A stretch of DNA of 64,000 nucleotides from Akkermansia muciniphila (GTDB lineage Bacteria > Verrucomicrobiota > Verrucomicrobiia > Limisphaerales > BJHT01). Each line of letters begins with the position of its first letter. The first letter of the stretch is position 1. Below, in pieces: positions 9,122 to 17,127 of this stretch. The notes under the pieces are model-generated. The model saw only the letters and a list, made by a program, of their open reading frames with translations. It searched no databases and had not been told where the DNA came from. Position numbers and translations under genes: made by a program. The stretch covers positions 161,057-225,056 of the forward strand of contig CAMAUZ010000001.1 in assembly GCA_945861535.1 (NCBI GenBank), given 5' to 3'.

Positions 9122-10489
9122 ATGAAACAAGTTTTGGAATATCTGGCGGCAAACGAAGAGCGGTTCATCCGCGAGCTGTGTGAATACGTGAGTTTCCCGA
9201 GCGTATCGGCGCAGCCGCAGCATCGTGGCGATGTCGAGGCGTGCGCGAAATGGGTGGTCGCCCACTGTCAGCAGATCGGGCTGGAGGCGCAGCTTTGCCC
9301 GACGAATGGGAATCCCATCGTGCTCGCGCGCACGCCGCGCGATCCGGCGAAGCAGCGCCCGCATTATCTGGTTTACGGGCACTACGATGTGCAGCCGGCG
9401 GAGCCGTTCGAGCTGTGGAAATCGCCGCCGTTCGAGCCGCGCATCCAGGGGCGGTCGCTGTTCGGCCGCGGCGCGAGCGACAACAAGGGACAGAACTTCG
9501 CGCATCTCAAGGCGGTTGAGGCTTATCTGAAAACGGGCACGCCGCTGCCGTGCGACCTGACGTTTGTGATCGAAGGCGAGGAGGAGGTCGGCTGCGAGAA
9601 TCTGCCGCCGTTTCTGAAGAGTCATCGCGAGGAGCTGCGCTGCGACGGCGTGGTGATTTCGGACACGGGGATTCTGGACTTGCAGCATCCGGCGCTGACT
9701 TACGCGCTGCGCGGGATCGCGGCGGTGGAGGTGACGTTGCACGGGCCGTCGCGCGATCTGCACTCGGGTCTGTATGGCGGCAGCGTGGATAATCCGGCGA
9801 TGGCGTTGTCCCAGATGCTCGCGAGTCTGCGCGACAAAAACGGGCGCGTGGCGATTCCCGGATTCTACGAGGACGTGGTGAAGCTGACGGCCTACGAGCG
9901 CAAGGAAATGGCGCGGCTGCCGTTCAAGGAAAGCGCGTATCGGAAGTCACTCGGCGTTTCGGCGTTGTTTGGCGAAAAAGGTTTCACGCCGAACGAGCAG
10001 CGCGCCGCGCGGCCGACGGTCGAGATCAACGGCCTGACGAGCGGCTACCAAGGTGAGGGCAGCAAGACCATCGTGCCGTCGTGGGCGCGGGCGAAGCTGA
10101 CCTTCCGGCTCGTGCCGAATCAAAAGCCCGAGAAAATCCTGAAGCTGGTGGCGAAACATCTGCGCAAGGTGTGCCCGCCGTCGGTGCGGATCGAGGTGTC
10201 GCAGGGACACGGTGGCGAGCCGTATCTGGTGTCGCCGCGGAGCGAGGCGGCGCAGGCGGCGTTGCGCGCGCTCGGGCAGGCGTTTGGCCACGCGCCCGTG
10301 CTGCTGCGCGAGGGCGGATCGATTCCCATCGTGAACGATTTCAAAAAAATCCTCGGCGTGGACACTCTGCTGGTCGGCCTCGCCCTCCCCGACGACAACC
10401 TGCATTCGCCGAACGAGAAATTCAGCCTGGATGCCTTCGCCGCCGGGATGCGGCTGGGGGCGCATTTGTGGAGGGAGCTGGGGGCGTGA
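9122..10489 (+). CDS. M20 family metallopeptidase (dipeptidase-like)
   Basis: 455 aa, a normal length for the M20 dipeptidase/ArgE/DapE group of zinc hydrolases, which cleave small peptides or acylated amino acids in the cytoplasm. Seen: the metal-binding region YGHYDVQPAEP near residue 86 (His and Asp), FGRGASDNKGQ near 115 (bridging Asp), IEGEEEVGCEN near 152 (catalytic Glu pair) and the C-terminal HSPNEKF motif (final metal His). No signal peptide is visible. The ATG at 9122 was chosen because the frame upstream of it runs through the palindromic repeat. The exact substrate cannot be read from sequence; the family most resembles broad-specificity dipeptidases. Confidence 0.92.
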   Translation: MKQVLEYLAANEERFIRELCEYVSFPSVSAQPQHRGDVEACAKWVVAHCQQIGLEAQLCPTNGNPIVLARTPRDPAKQRPHYLVYGHYDVQPAEPFELWKSPPFEPRIQGRSLFGRGASDNKGQNFAHLKAVEAYLKTGTPLPCDLTFVIEGEEEVGCENLPPFLKSHREELRCDGVVISDTGILDLQHPALTYALRGIAAVEVTLHGPSRDLHSGLYGGSVDNPAMALSQMLASLRDKNGRVAIPGFYEDVVKLTAYERKEMARLPFKESAYRKSLGVSALFGEKGFTPNEQRAARPTVEINGLTSGYQGEGSKTIVPSWARAKLTFRLVPNQKPEKILKLVAKHLRKVCPPSVRIEVSQGHGGEPYLVSPRSEAAQAALRALGQAFGHAPVLLREGGSIPIVNDFKKILGVDTLLVGLALPDDNLHSPNEKFSLDAFAAGMRLGAHLWRELGA

Positions 10490-10578
10490 CGGCGAGCGAG
10501 CGTGAGAGGGTGTGAGGGCGTGAGGGTGCGATGGGGCGGTTGGATGGGACGAGGAAATCTATCGCGCGGCAGCAATGT

Positions 10579-10779
10579 TCATGGGCGGCCCGCCGCGATT
10601 CCGTCCTTGATGTCCCGGTCGGAAATCCGGCGGCCTTTGCGGCGACGGGCTATGAGTGCGCGGCCCGCGCGGAGATCGGCTACGGCCTGCCGGGCGGTGG
10701 CGTTCTCCTCACTTTGCAACACTTGGTCGGGGAGTTCGCGGCACTGGGGCTTGGATTGGGAGGCAGTGTTGGCAGGCAT
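10579..10779 (-). CDS. Small basic hypothetical protein
   Basis: 66 aa, minus strand. The sequence reads like a real helical protein, with VLQSEENATARQAVADLRAG followed by a basic stretch ALIARRRKGRRISD and a short Ala/Gly tail. It has no family I recognise. A small, charged protein with an Arg/Lys cluster could be an antitoxin-like or DNA-binding protein, but that is a guess. No partner gene and no clear ribosome binding site are visible. It lies in the otherwise gene-poor gap 10490-11250 beside two palindromic repeats. Confidence 0.4.
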   Translation of the reverse strand: MPANTASQSKPQCRELPDQVLQSEENATARQAVADLRAGRALIARRRKGRRISDRDIKDGIAAGRP

Positions 10780-10916
10780 GGTGGGAATTCAGATTGGTTG
10801 TAGATGGTTGAGTTTAGGAGTGCTCCGAGAGCCTGACAACGTGCATTTGATGGGCGGGCACATCGCGGTTGCTGGCGACGATTGGTGCGCGTTGGCCCAG
10901 TCCCGCAGGGACGACT

Positions 10917-10952
10917 GACAATAGCCCAGCACTCAAGTGCTGGGCTATTGTC
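10917..10952. repeat. Perfect 16-bp hairpin repeat
   Basis: GACAATAGCCCAGCAC and its exact complement GTGCTGGGCTATTGTC are separated by TCAA. It is preceded by another short dyad, GTCCCGCAGGGAC. It lacks a clean T-run after the stem, so it is more likely a dispersed repeat than an intrinsic terminator. The rest of 10780-11076 shows no gene. Confidence 0.75.
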
Positions 10953-11076
10953 TTTCGCCCGCTGGGCTGGAACGGCGTACCGGGGCATGTGCATGAACTG
11001 AGATGCGTACTTCACGGACTGACATGGCGTGGTGAACCGGAGTTGTTTGCGGCGGCGAGCGAGATGGGATCGGGTG

Positions 11077-11155
11077 GGTAGGGCGCGTCTGTCCCCAGCG
11101 CGCCGCGTGGCGTGTGGACGCGCAGGCGGCGCGCTGAGGACAGGCGCGCCCTACC
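11077..11155. repeat. 79-bp palindromic repeat, copy 2 (intergenic, inverted)
   Basis: Same length and ends as the element at 792-870 but in the reverse orientation: read on the minus strand it closely matches that copy, including the central CGCGTCCACACG region. Here it lies between genes, just past the 3' end of an ABC-2 permease gene, which is the ordinary place for such an element. Confidence 0.85.
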
Positions 11156-11250
11156 TTGAACTGCCGGCCCGTGGCTGGCTCCGTTTCGTTTCGGCGGTTG
11201 TTTCCTGCTGCCTCCTGACTTCTGTCTCCTGCCTCCTGTCCGTTGCTCCC

Positions 11251-12105
11251 TCACGAACTCGCGCTCGTGTACCGCCGGAGCGAGAGCCGCCAGACCCATT
11301 CGGAGAGGGCGAAGCAGACGATGCTGAGGCTGGCGAGGAGCAGCATTTCCAAGGGGCTGTCGAGTTTTTGCACGAGGAGTTTCACGGGGACGTTGGCGAC
11401 GAGGAGCATGGGGATGACGAGGGTGAAGAAGGCTTTGAAGAAGCCCTGGAAGGCCGAGTCGGGCAGGCGCGCGATGTTGAACAGATTGTAGTAGGCCCAG
11501 ACGACGCCTTGCGCTCGGACGGTCCAGAAGCTGACGGTCGCGAGCAGGAACAGGAGCGAGTAGTGGATGAGGATGCCGAGGGCGCAGAGGAGGAGGAAGC
11601 CGAGGATTTGGAGGGGGCTGGGGACGAGGTGGAGCTGGCGCGCGGCGTAGATCATCACGGCGACGGCGGAGGCAGCGTTGATGAAGCCGCCGAGGTCCAC
11701 CTGGCGGAGGGAGACGAGGAAGCGGAGGTTCACCGGGAGGAGGAGCATGAAGTCGAGTTTGCCGGTGCGGATGTGTTCGGAGAGTTGCGAGCAGTTGACG
11801 AGGAAGAGGGCGGTGAAGATTTGCTGGATGAAATGGCTCGCGCCGACGAGCAGGACAACTTCCCAGCGGGTCCAGGTGCCGATGCTGTCGGTGTGGGAAT
11901 AGATGACGGCCATGAAGGTGAGTTGCAGCGCGAACCAGAGCAGTTCGACAATGATCCAGAGGAGGAAGTTGGATTTGAAACCCATCTCGCGGACGATCGA
12001 GTTGCGCCACAGCGCGGCGTAGATGGCGGCGTAGCTGCGCAGGGTGTGGGGCGGGAGGACGAGGGGTTCGTGTGGGGCGACGGGGGGTGGGGGAGCAGGG
12101 ATCAT
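11251..12105 (-). CDS. ABC-2 family transporter permease (DUF990-like)
   Basis: 284 aa. Seen: about six membrane-spanning segments, for example FLLWIIVELLWFALQLTFMA, ILGFLLLCALGILIHYSLLF and FFKAFFTLVIPMLLVANVPV, with short loops and a charged region GKLDFMLLLPVN after the second. This matches the ABC-2 permeases (COG3694 type) that work with a second permease and one ATPase to export an unknown substrate. The ATG at 12105 was chosen because the frame upstream is low-complexity and repeat-derived. The second permease gene lies upstream on the same strand across a 300-bp gap. No ATPase gene lies beside the pair, so that subunit must be encoded elsewhere. Confidence 0.85.
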   Translation of the reverse strand: MIPAPPPPVAPHEPLVLPPHTLRSYAAIYAALWRNSIVREMGFKSNFLLWIIVELLWFALQLTFMAVIYSHTDSIGTWTRWEVVLLVGASHFIQQIFTALFLVNCSQLSEHIRTGKLDFMLLLPVNLRFLVSLRQVDLGGFINAASAVAVMIYAARQLHLVPSPLQILGFLLLCALGILIHYSLLFLLATVSFWTVRAQGVVWAYYNLFNIARLPDSAFQGFFKAFFTLVIPMLLVANVPVKLLVQKLDSPLEMLLLASLSIVCFALSEWVWRLSLRRYTSASS

Positions 12106-12264
12106 TTGGCAGGGGAATTTAGGGCAGGGGAATGGGGTGAAGGAATTTTCGCGGGTGATTTTTTTGTCTTCATTCCTTTGCCTCCATTCCTTTGCCAACT
12201 CGGGTTCGTCTTGAGTTGCCAAGTTCGGTGGAGTCGGGCGCGAAATGGGACCGTGAGTCGCGGT

Positions 12265-12331
12265 GGAGCGCCGAGCATTGCTCGGCTTGGGCGGGGGCGG
12301 GCGGTTCGTGCCGAGCAATGCTCGGCGCTCC
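12265..12331. repeat. Perfect 22-bp inverted repeat
   Basis: GGAGCGCCGAGCATTGCTCG (continuing GC) at 12265-12286 is matched exactly in reverse at 12310-12331. Each arm also contains the self-complementary GCCGAGCATTGCTCGGC. It occupies the 300-bp gap between the two ABC-2 permease genes; nothing else is seen in 12106-12405. Confidence 0.8.
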
Positions 12332-12405
12332 GGCACTTGCAACGCGCGCAGCGGTTGGGGCAATCGCGTCGGGTTTTTGCATGGGAGATTTCACAGCGTA
12401 CGTTT

Positions 12406-13212
12406 TTAACCGCCGACGGCGGAGTATTTGCGAATGCCGCGGTTCCAGACGAAGCGGGCGAGGCCGTAGGTGATGGCGACCCAGGCGGCTTGGATGAGCA
12501 GGCCTTGCGCGAGGGCGGGGCCGGTGGTTTTGCCCATGTAAACGCTGATGGGGAAGAAGCAGAGGTAGGGGAAGGGCAGGTAGTTAATGACTGTGGCGGC
12601 GGCGGGCGGGAGGATGTCGAGGGGGAAGAGATGTCCGCCCGCGAGATATTCGAAGGCGAAGGCGATGAAGATGAAGGTGGCGACTTCGAGCACCCAGAAG
12701 GCGAGCAGCGCCATGGTGTAGGAGAGGAAGAATTGCAGGAGTGCGGTGAGGGCGAGCGAGAGGAGGAAAAGGCCGAAGGTCGCGATGTCAGGCGGCGCGA
12801 CGAAGTGCTCGCGTTGGAGCGTGATGAACACGGCGACGGGGATGATGGCGACGGCGGTGTAGATGATGCGTCCGGCGAAAAAGAGGCAGAGGCGGTAGCT
12901 GAGGTAGTCGATGGGTTTGAGGAGAAACTGGCTGATGTTGCCGTCCTTGATGTCGGCGGCGACCTGCCAGTCGTCCTCGGTCACGGAAGTGAGGGCATCG
13001 ACGATGGTGATGAGGAGGTAGTAGGAAATCATCTCCCCCAGCGTGTAGGCACCGACGGTGGTGCCGTCGCCCTTGCCGGCGTAGATGGTTTTCCAGAGGA
13101 GGATGGTGGCGGTAAGCGGGACGAGGCCAAACGTGGCACGGAACAGGAAGTTCACCCGGTAAACCAGGGTGTTCTGAATGCCGATGCTGATGACTTGCCA
13201 GTATTTTCCCAT
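12406..13212 (-). CDS. ABC-2 family transporter permease (second subunit)
   Basis: 268 aa with about six hydrophobic helices (for example FLFRATFGLVPLTATILLW, IIYTAVAIIPVAVFITL, VATFIFIAFAFEYLAGG). The segment DDWQVAADIKDGNISQFLLK between helices is typical of COG4587-type permeases, where KxG..xFLLKP is conserved. It is the likely partner of the 11251-12105 permease. Transcription runs from here into that gene, away from the spermidine-synthase-like gene. The MGKYWQV start at 13212 is well placed. The substrate is unknown, and the ATPase gene is not adjacent. Confidence 0.85.
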   Translation of the reverse strand: MGKYWQVISIGIQNTLVYRVNFLFRATFGLVPLTATILLWKTIYAGKGDGTTVGAYTLGEMISYYLLITIVDALTSVTEDDWQVAADIKDGNISQFLLKPIDYLSYRLCLFFAGRIIYTAVAIIPVAVFITLQREHFVAPPDIATFGLFLLSLALTALLQFFLSYTMALLAFWVLEVATFIFIAFAFEYLAGGHLFPLDILPPAAATVINYLPFPYLCFFPISVYMGKTTGPALAQGLLIQAAWVAITYGLARFVWNRGIRKYSAVGG

Positions 13213-13246
13213 GATTGCGCTGCGGGTTCGGGCGTGGTGCGCGGGG

Positions 13247-13326
13247 CCGTAGCCGCCGAAGTGAGGAGGCGGATGGTTGCGCCATTCGCACGCGTGGCCT
13301 CCGCCTCGTCACCTCGGCGGCTACGG
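13247..13326. repeat. 27-bp-arm palindromic repeat (CCGTAGCCGCCGA family)
   Basis: CCGTAGCCGCCGAAGTGAGG at 13247 and its complement ending CCTCGGCGGCTACGG at 13326 form arms of 27 bp with two mismatches around a 26-bp loop. The same core occurs again at 50418-50443 and 50685-50696. It lies between divergently transcribed genes and could influence both promoters. Confidence 0.8.
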
Positions 13327-13377
13327 GTTCACCCGTTTTCGTTTTCCATCCCGCGGAACTGTCAGTACAAGAACCGG

Positions 13378-14961
13378 GTGCAAAAGAAACAAGCCCCTTC
13401 GAGCGTTGACGCGCTTTCCCCCAGCCTCCGCCGGTATTTGTATTTCACCGCGGCCACGACGGGCGCGGTGGTGTTGGTGATCGAGATTCTGGGGGCGAAA
13501 ATGCTCTCGCCGTACTTCGGCACGTCGCACTTCGTGTGGACGGCGCAGATCGCGGTGACGCTGGTGTCGCTGGCGTTCGGGTATTACGTGGGCGGCTGGA
13601 TCGTGGACCGGACGCCGAAGCTGGGGCGGATTTATGGGAGCCTCTTGGTCGCGGCGATTTATCTGTGCTTCAGCGTGCTGGCGGTGGAGGCGGTGGCGTA
13701 TCGGTGCCTGAAATTCAAGCTGGCGCTGGGGTCGCTGCTGGCGTCGGCGTTTCTGTTTTTTGTGCCGCTGTTTTTGCTCGCGATGGTCGGGCCGTTTTTC
13801 ATCCGCGTGCTGACGGTGTCTGTCATCGGCGTGGGCGGAAATGCGGGACGGCTGTCGGCGATCAGCACGTTGGGGAGCGTGCTGGGGACGGTGTTGATTG
13901 GTTACGTGCTGATCCCGTTTCTGCCGAATTCGCAGACGATGTTCATCACCGCGGGGCTGCTGATGGCGTTGGCGGTGGTTTATTTTTTTGGTTGGGGGCG
14001 CAAGACGCGGCAGCAGCCGGGCGTGGTGGTGGGCGTGGTGGCGGCGCTGCTGTTCGGGTGGGCGGGCGTGACGCGGGATCAACGGACGCAGTTTTCGTTC
14101 GGTTCGCAGGTGTTTCGCAGCAACTCGAACTTCGGCCAGTTGCAGGTGATTCAGGACAACTTCGGCGAGCGGTTGTATTACCTGAACGATTACCTTGTGC
14201 AGAATACCTACGACCCGACGGAGAAGCAGAGCGCGTCGATGTTCACCTTCATGCTGCACGATCTGGCGGCTGCGTATGCGCCGCGCGTGGACGACGTGCT
14301 GTGCATCGGCATGGGCGTGGGGATCGTGCCGATGCAGTTCGCGCGCGAGGGGGCGAAGGTGGATGTGGTCGAGATCAACCCGGCGGTGGTGCCGGTGGCG
14401 GAGCAGTTTTTTGATTTCGACTCGAAGAAACTCAACGTGATTGTGGGCGACGGGCGCTACGTGGTGAACAGCAGCGCGAAGAAATACGACGCGGTGGTGC
14501 TCGACGCGTTCCTCGGGGATTCGTCGCCATCGCATCTGATGACGCGCGAGGCGTTCGCGGCGATGCGGCGGGTGCTGCGGCCGGACGGCGTGCTGGTGAT
14601 CAACAGTTTTGGCGAGAACGACGTGGCGAAGGATTTTTTCGGGGCCTCGCTGGAGAAGACCTTGCGCGCGGTGTTTCGCAACGTGCGGACGCATCTGTCG
14701 GGCAATGGCAACGTGTTCCTGGTGGCGACGGATCAGGCGGAGTTCACGGTGCGTCGCCAGCCGAATTTCGACGCAATGCACCCGATTGTGCGGCATTCGG
14801 CGCGGCAGGCCTACGAGGGGATTCGCACGCCGGACGCGAAGCACGGGATCGTGCTGACGGATGATTTCAATCCGGTGGATTTTTACGACGCGGCCAATCG
14901 CGAATCGATCCGGCGCAATCTCGCCCAGTCGATGGCGCAGAAGCCGGCGCGGGAGGAGTGA
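13378..14961 (+). CDS. Membrane-anchored spermidine-synthase-like protein
   Basis: About 527 aa from a GTG at 13378; no ATG is usable before residue 42, so the start is uncertain. Seen: six or seven hydrophobic helices in the N-terminal half (LYFTAATTGAVVLVIEILGA onward), then a Rossmann-type methyltransferase fold with VLCIGMGVGIVPMQF (SAM or decarboxylated-SAM loop), VDVVEINPAVVPVAE, VIVGDGRYVV and YDAVVLDAFLGDSSPSHLMT. Known: this is the layout of fused MFS-like spermidine synthase homologues, whose substrates are mostly unproven; true SpeE enzymes are soluble and about 280 aa. A polyamine product is therefore only a possibility. Confidence 0.8.
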   Translation: MQKKQAPSSVDALSPSLRRYLYFTAATTGAVVLVIEILGAKMLSPYFGTSHFVWTAQIAVTLVSLAFGYYVGGWIVDRTPKLGRIYGSLLVAAIYLCFSVLAVEAVAYRCLKFKLALGSLLASAFLFFVPLFLLAMVGPFFIRVLTVSVIGVGGNAGRLSAISTLGSVLGTVLIGYVLIPFLPNSQTMFITAGLLMALAVVYFFGWGRKTRQQPGVVVGVVAALLFGWAGVTRDQRTQFSFGSQVFRSNSNFGQLQVIQDNFGERLYYLNDYLVQNTYDPTEKQSASMFTFMLHDLAAAYAPRVDDVLCIGMGVGIVPMQFAREGAKVDVVEINPAVVPVAEQFFDFDSKKLNVIVGDGRYVVNSSAKKYDAVVLDAFLGDSSPSHLMTREAFAAMRRVLRPDGVLVINSFGENDVAKDFFGASLEKTLRAVFRNVRTHLSGNGNVFLVATDQAEFTVRRQPNFDAMHPIVRHSARQAYEGIRTPDAKHGIVLTDDFNPVDFYDAANRESIRRNLAQSMAQKPAREE

Positions 14962-15373
14962 AGTTGATGGCGGCGGTTGGCTGGGAGCGGTGGCGTCTTT
15001 CGGAGTGCGACTGGCCGCGGTCGCGTCGGGTGGGGCGGGGAACGGGGGAGAACGCTTGCGCACCGATGCGCGTTCGGGGCTGTTGCTGGCGGAGACCGTC
15101 CGTGCGCCGGGTGCCGGCGCCTGGCCCCGGAGCGCGATGGAGCCGCGGTCGCAGCGGTTGGAGAGGGGCGGGGGCATCCGAAAATCTCCCGGCGCCTCGG
15201 CGAACTCCGGGGGGCGCCGCAGGCCGGCGGTGCTGGCTGGGCGGCGTTGGATTGCCGGAGGCGACCTTGATTGCGCTAGGCGCATGTTCCGCGACTCGAA
15301 CCTCAGGAAACCGCCTCGCCAAGACAGATTGATCTTTCTGCCGCAGCGAAAGAAACTGGGCCAGAATTACGGT
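14962..15373. other. Intergenic stretch without a recognisable gene
   Basis: About 410 bp, GC-rich up to roughly 15290 and then turning AT-richer toward the cysI promoter. Open frames on both strands are Arg/Gly-rich and resemble no family. I see short GC dyads but no clear terminator for the upstream gene. Confidence 0.5.
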
Positions 15374-15410
15374 TTGACAACCCGAGTCCAAACCATAACA
15401 TACGTAACAT
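15374..15410 (+). promoter_or_regulatory. Probable cysI promoter and possible operator
   Basis: TTGACA at 15374-15379 is followed after 16 nt by TAACAT at 15396-15401, a fair sigma-70-type pair in an AT-rich patch ahead of cysI. TAACAT is repeated at 15405-15410, giving TAACATACGTAACAT, which could bind a regulator such as the Rrf2 protein encoded at 20018-20482. The promoter reading is moderate; the regulator link is a guess. Confidence 0.45.
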
Positions 15411-15423
15411 AACTAAGACACTT

Positions 15424-17112
15424 ATGATTGAAACCGCCGCGCCAGCAAAGCTCACGCACAACGAAGTCATCAAGGACGCCATCCCCACGCTCGCCGGCAA
15501 CATTGCCGCGACCGTCGCCTCCGGCACCGACCAGTTTTCCGCCGACGACCAGCAATTCATCAAGTTCCACGGCATCTACCAGCAGGACGACCGCGACGCG
15601 CGCAAGACCCAGAAGAAGTTCATCATGATGATCCGCGGGCGCATCCCCGGCGGCATCATGACCCCGGCGCAGTGGATCACCTTCGATGACCTCGCCTCGA
15701 CTTACGGCAACAACACGCTGCGGATCACGACGCGGCAGAGCATTCAGTTTCATGGCGTCGTGATGTCCGGCCTCGGCCCGCTCATTAAGAAAATCAACGA
15801 GGCGCTCCTCTCCACGCTCGCGGCGTGCGGCGATGTGAACCGCAACATCACCGCTTCACCCACGCCGGCACAAATCGCCGCGCGCGCCGAAATGGTGGCC
15901 GATTGTCACCGCGTGGTCGCCGCGCTCGCGCCCCAGACCAAGGCCTATCACTCCATCTGGATCGACGGCGTGCAGTTGAAAATCGACGAAACGGAGAACA
16001 AGGACTTTGTCGATCCGCTCTACGGCAAGACCTACCTGCCGCGCAAATTCAAGACCGCCTTCGTCCTCCCGCCGAACAACGACATGGACGTCTTCACCAA
16101 CGACCTCGGCTTCATCGCCATCGTCGAGAACGGGAAGCTGCTCGGCTACAATCTCACCGCCGGCGGCGGCATGGGGCGCAGCCACGGCAATGAGATGACC
16201 TATCCCCGCCTCGCCGATGTGCTCGGTTATTTCCCGCGCGAGCACGTCGTGGAAATCGCCAAGGCCGTGCTGACCGTCCATCGCGACTTCGGCGACCGCA
16301 CCGATCGCAAACACGCGCGGCTCAAGTACGTCTTGCAGGAACGCGGCGTGGACTTTGTCCGGGGCGAAATTGAAAAACGCGCCGGCTGCAAACTGGAGCC
16401 GGCACGTCCCTATAAATTCACCACGAGCAATGACACCTACGGCTGGCAACACGCCCTCGATGGCACCCATTTTCTGACGCTGTTTGTCGAAACTGGCCGG
16501 ATCAAAGACACGCCTGACGCGCGCCAGAAGACCGCCCTGCGGCAGGTGGCGGAAAAATTCCCTGCCATCGAATTCCGGCTCACGGGGAATCAAAACGTCC
16601 TCCTCGCCAACATCCGCCCTGCCGACAAAACGGCCATCACCGCGCTGCTCGCCGAGCACGGCGTGCGCACCGAAAACCAGACCACCCTTCTCCACGGCAA
16701 CTCGATGGCCTGCCCGGCGCTGCCCACCTGCGGCCTCGCGCTGGCCGAGTCCGAACGCATGTTGCCCGGCCTCGTGGACCGGATCGAAAAGCTCTGCGCC
16801 GACCTCGGCCTCGACCGCGAGGAAATCATCATCCGCTCCACCGGCTGCCCCAACGGCTGCGCCCGTCCCTACATGGCGGAGATCGCCTTCGTCGGCAAAG
16901 CCCCCGGCCGCTACCAGCTCTGGCTCGGTGGCAACGCCGCCGGCACGCGCCTCAACCGCCTCTTCAAGGACGTGGTCAAGGATCCTGAAATCGAGGCCGA
17001 ACTCCGCCCCCTGCTCGCGCGCTTCGCGACGGAGCGCACCGCCGGCGAACGCTTCGGGGATTGGTGCTACCGGGTGGTGTTGAAGGAACAGGGTGGAGTG
17101 TTAGTGAACTAA
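15424..17112 (+). CDS. cysI: Assimilatory sulfite reductase hemoprotein subunit (CysI family)
   Basis: 562 aa, close to E. coli CysI (570). It reduces sulfite to sulfide with six electrons at a siroheme coupled to a [4Fe-4S] cluster in the cytoplasm. Seen: the cluster ligands CPALPTC (Cys430 and Cys436) and CPNGC (Cys475 and Cys479), only a few residues from the E. coli positions; substrate-side TRQSIQFHGV; and GKAPGRYQLWLGGN near the C-terminus, which is characteristic of CysI and not of nitrite reductase NirA. No CysJ flavoprotein or ferredoxin gene lies nearby, so the electron donor is not known from this window. It heads the sulfate block and has its own promoter-like sequence. Confidence 0.93.
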   Translation: MIETAAPAKLTHNEVIKDAIPTLAGNIAATVASGTDQFSADDQQFIKFHGIYQQDDRDARKTQKKFIMMIRGRIPGGIMTPAQWITFDDLASTYGNNTLRITTRQSIQFHGVVMSGLGPLIKKINEALLSTLAACGDVNRNITASPTPAQIAARAEMVADCHRVVAALAPQTKAYHSIWIDGVQLKIDETENKDFVDPLYGKTYLPRKFKTAFVLPPNNDMDVFTNDLGFIAIVENGKLLGYNLTAGGGMGRSHGNEMTYPRLADVLGYFPREHVVEIAKAVLTVHRDFGDRTDRKHARLKYVLQERGVDFVRGEIEKRAGCKLEPARPYKFTTSNDTYGWQHALDGTHFLTLFVETGRIKDTPDARQKTALRQVAEKFPAIEFRLTGNQNVLLANIRPADKTAITALLAEHGVRTENQTTLLHGNSMACPALPTCGLALAESERMLPGLVDRIEKLCADLGLDREEIIIRSTGCPNGCARPYMAEIAFVGKAPGRYQLWLGGNAAGTRLNRLFKDVVKDPEIEAELRPLLARFATERTAGERFGDWCYRVVLKEQGGVLVN

Positions 17113-17127
17113 GGCAAGAGTGCTAAA

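Noticed and set aside
10502..10918. 138-aa plus-strand frame in the gap after the M20 peptidase gene
   Set aside because: It crosses the hairpin repeat and is in conflict with a more protein-like minus-strand frame; no family match.
10917..10952. Intrinsic terminator
   Set aside because: The stem is perfect, but there is no T-run directly after it on either strand, so a dispersed repeat is the better reading.
11029..13377. Plus-strand frame upstream of the spermidine-synthase-like gene, giving a 1310-aa product
   Set aside because: It runs across the two minus-strand permease genes and is Glu/Asp/Gly-rich antisense. Only the part after about 13378 is family-like.
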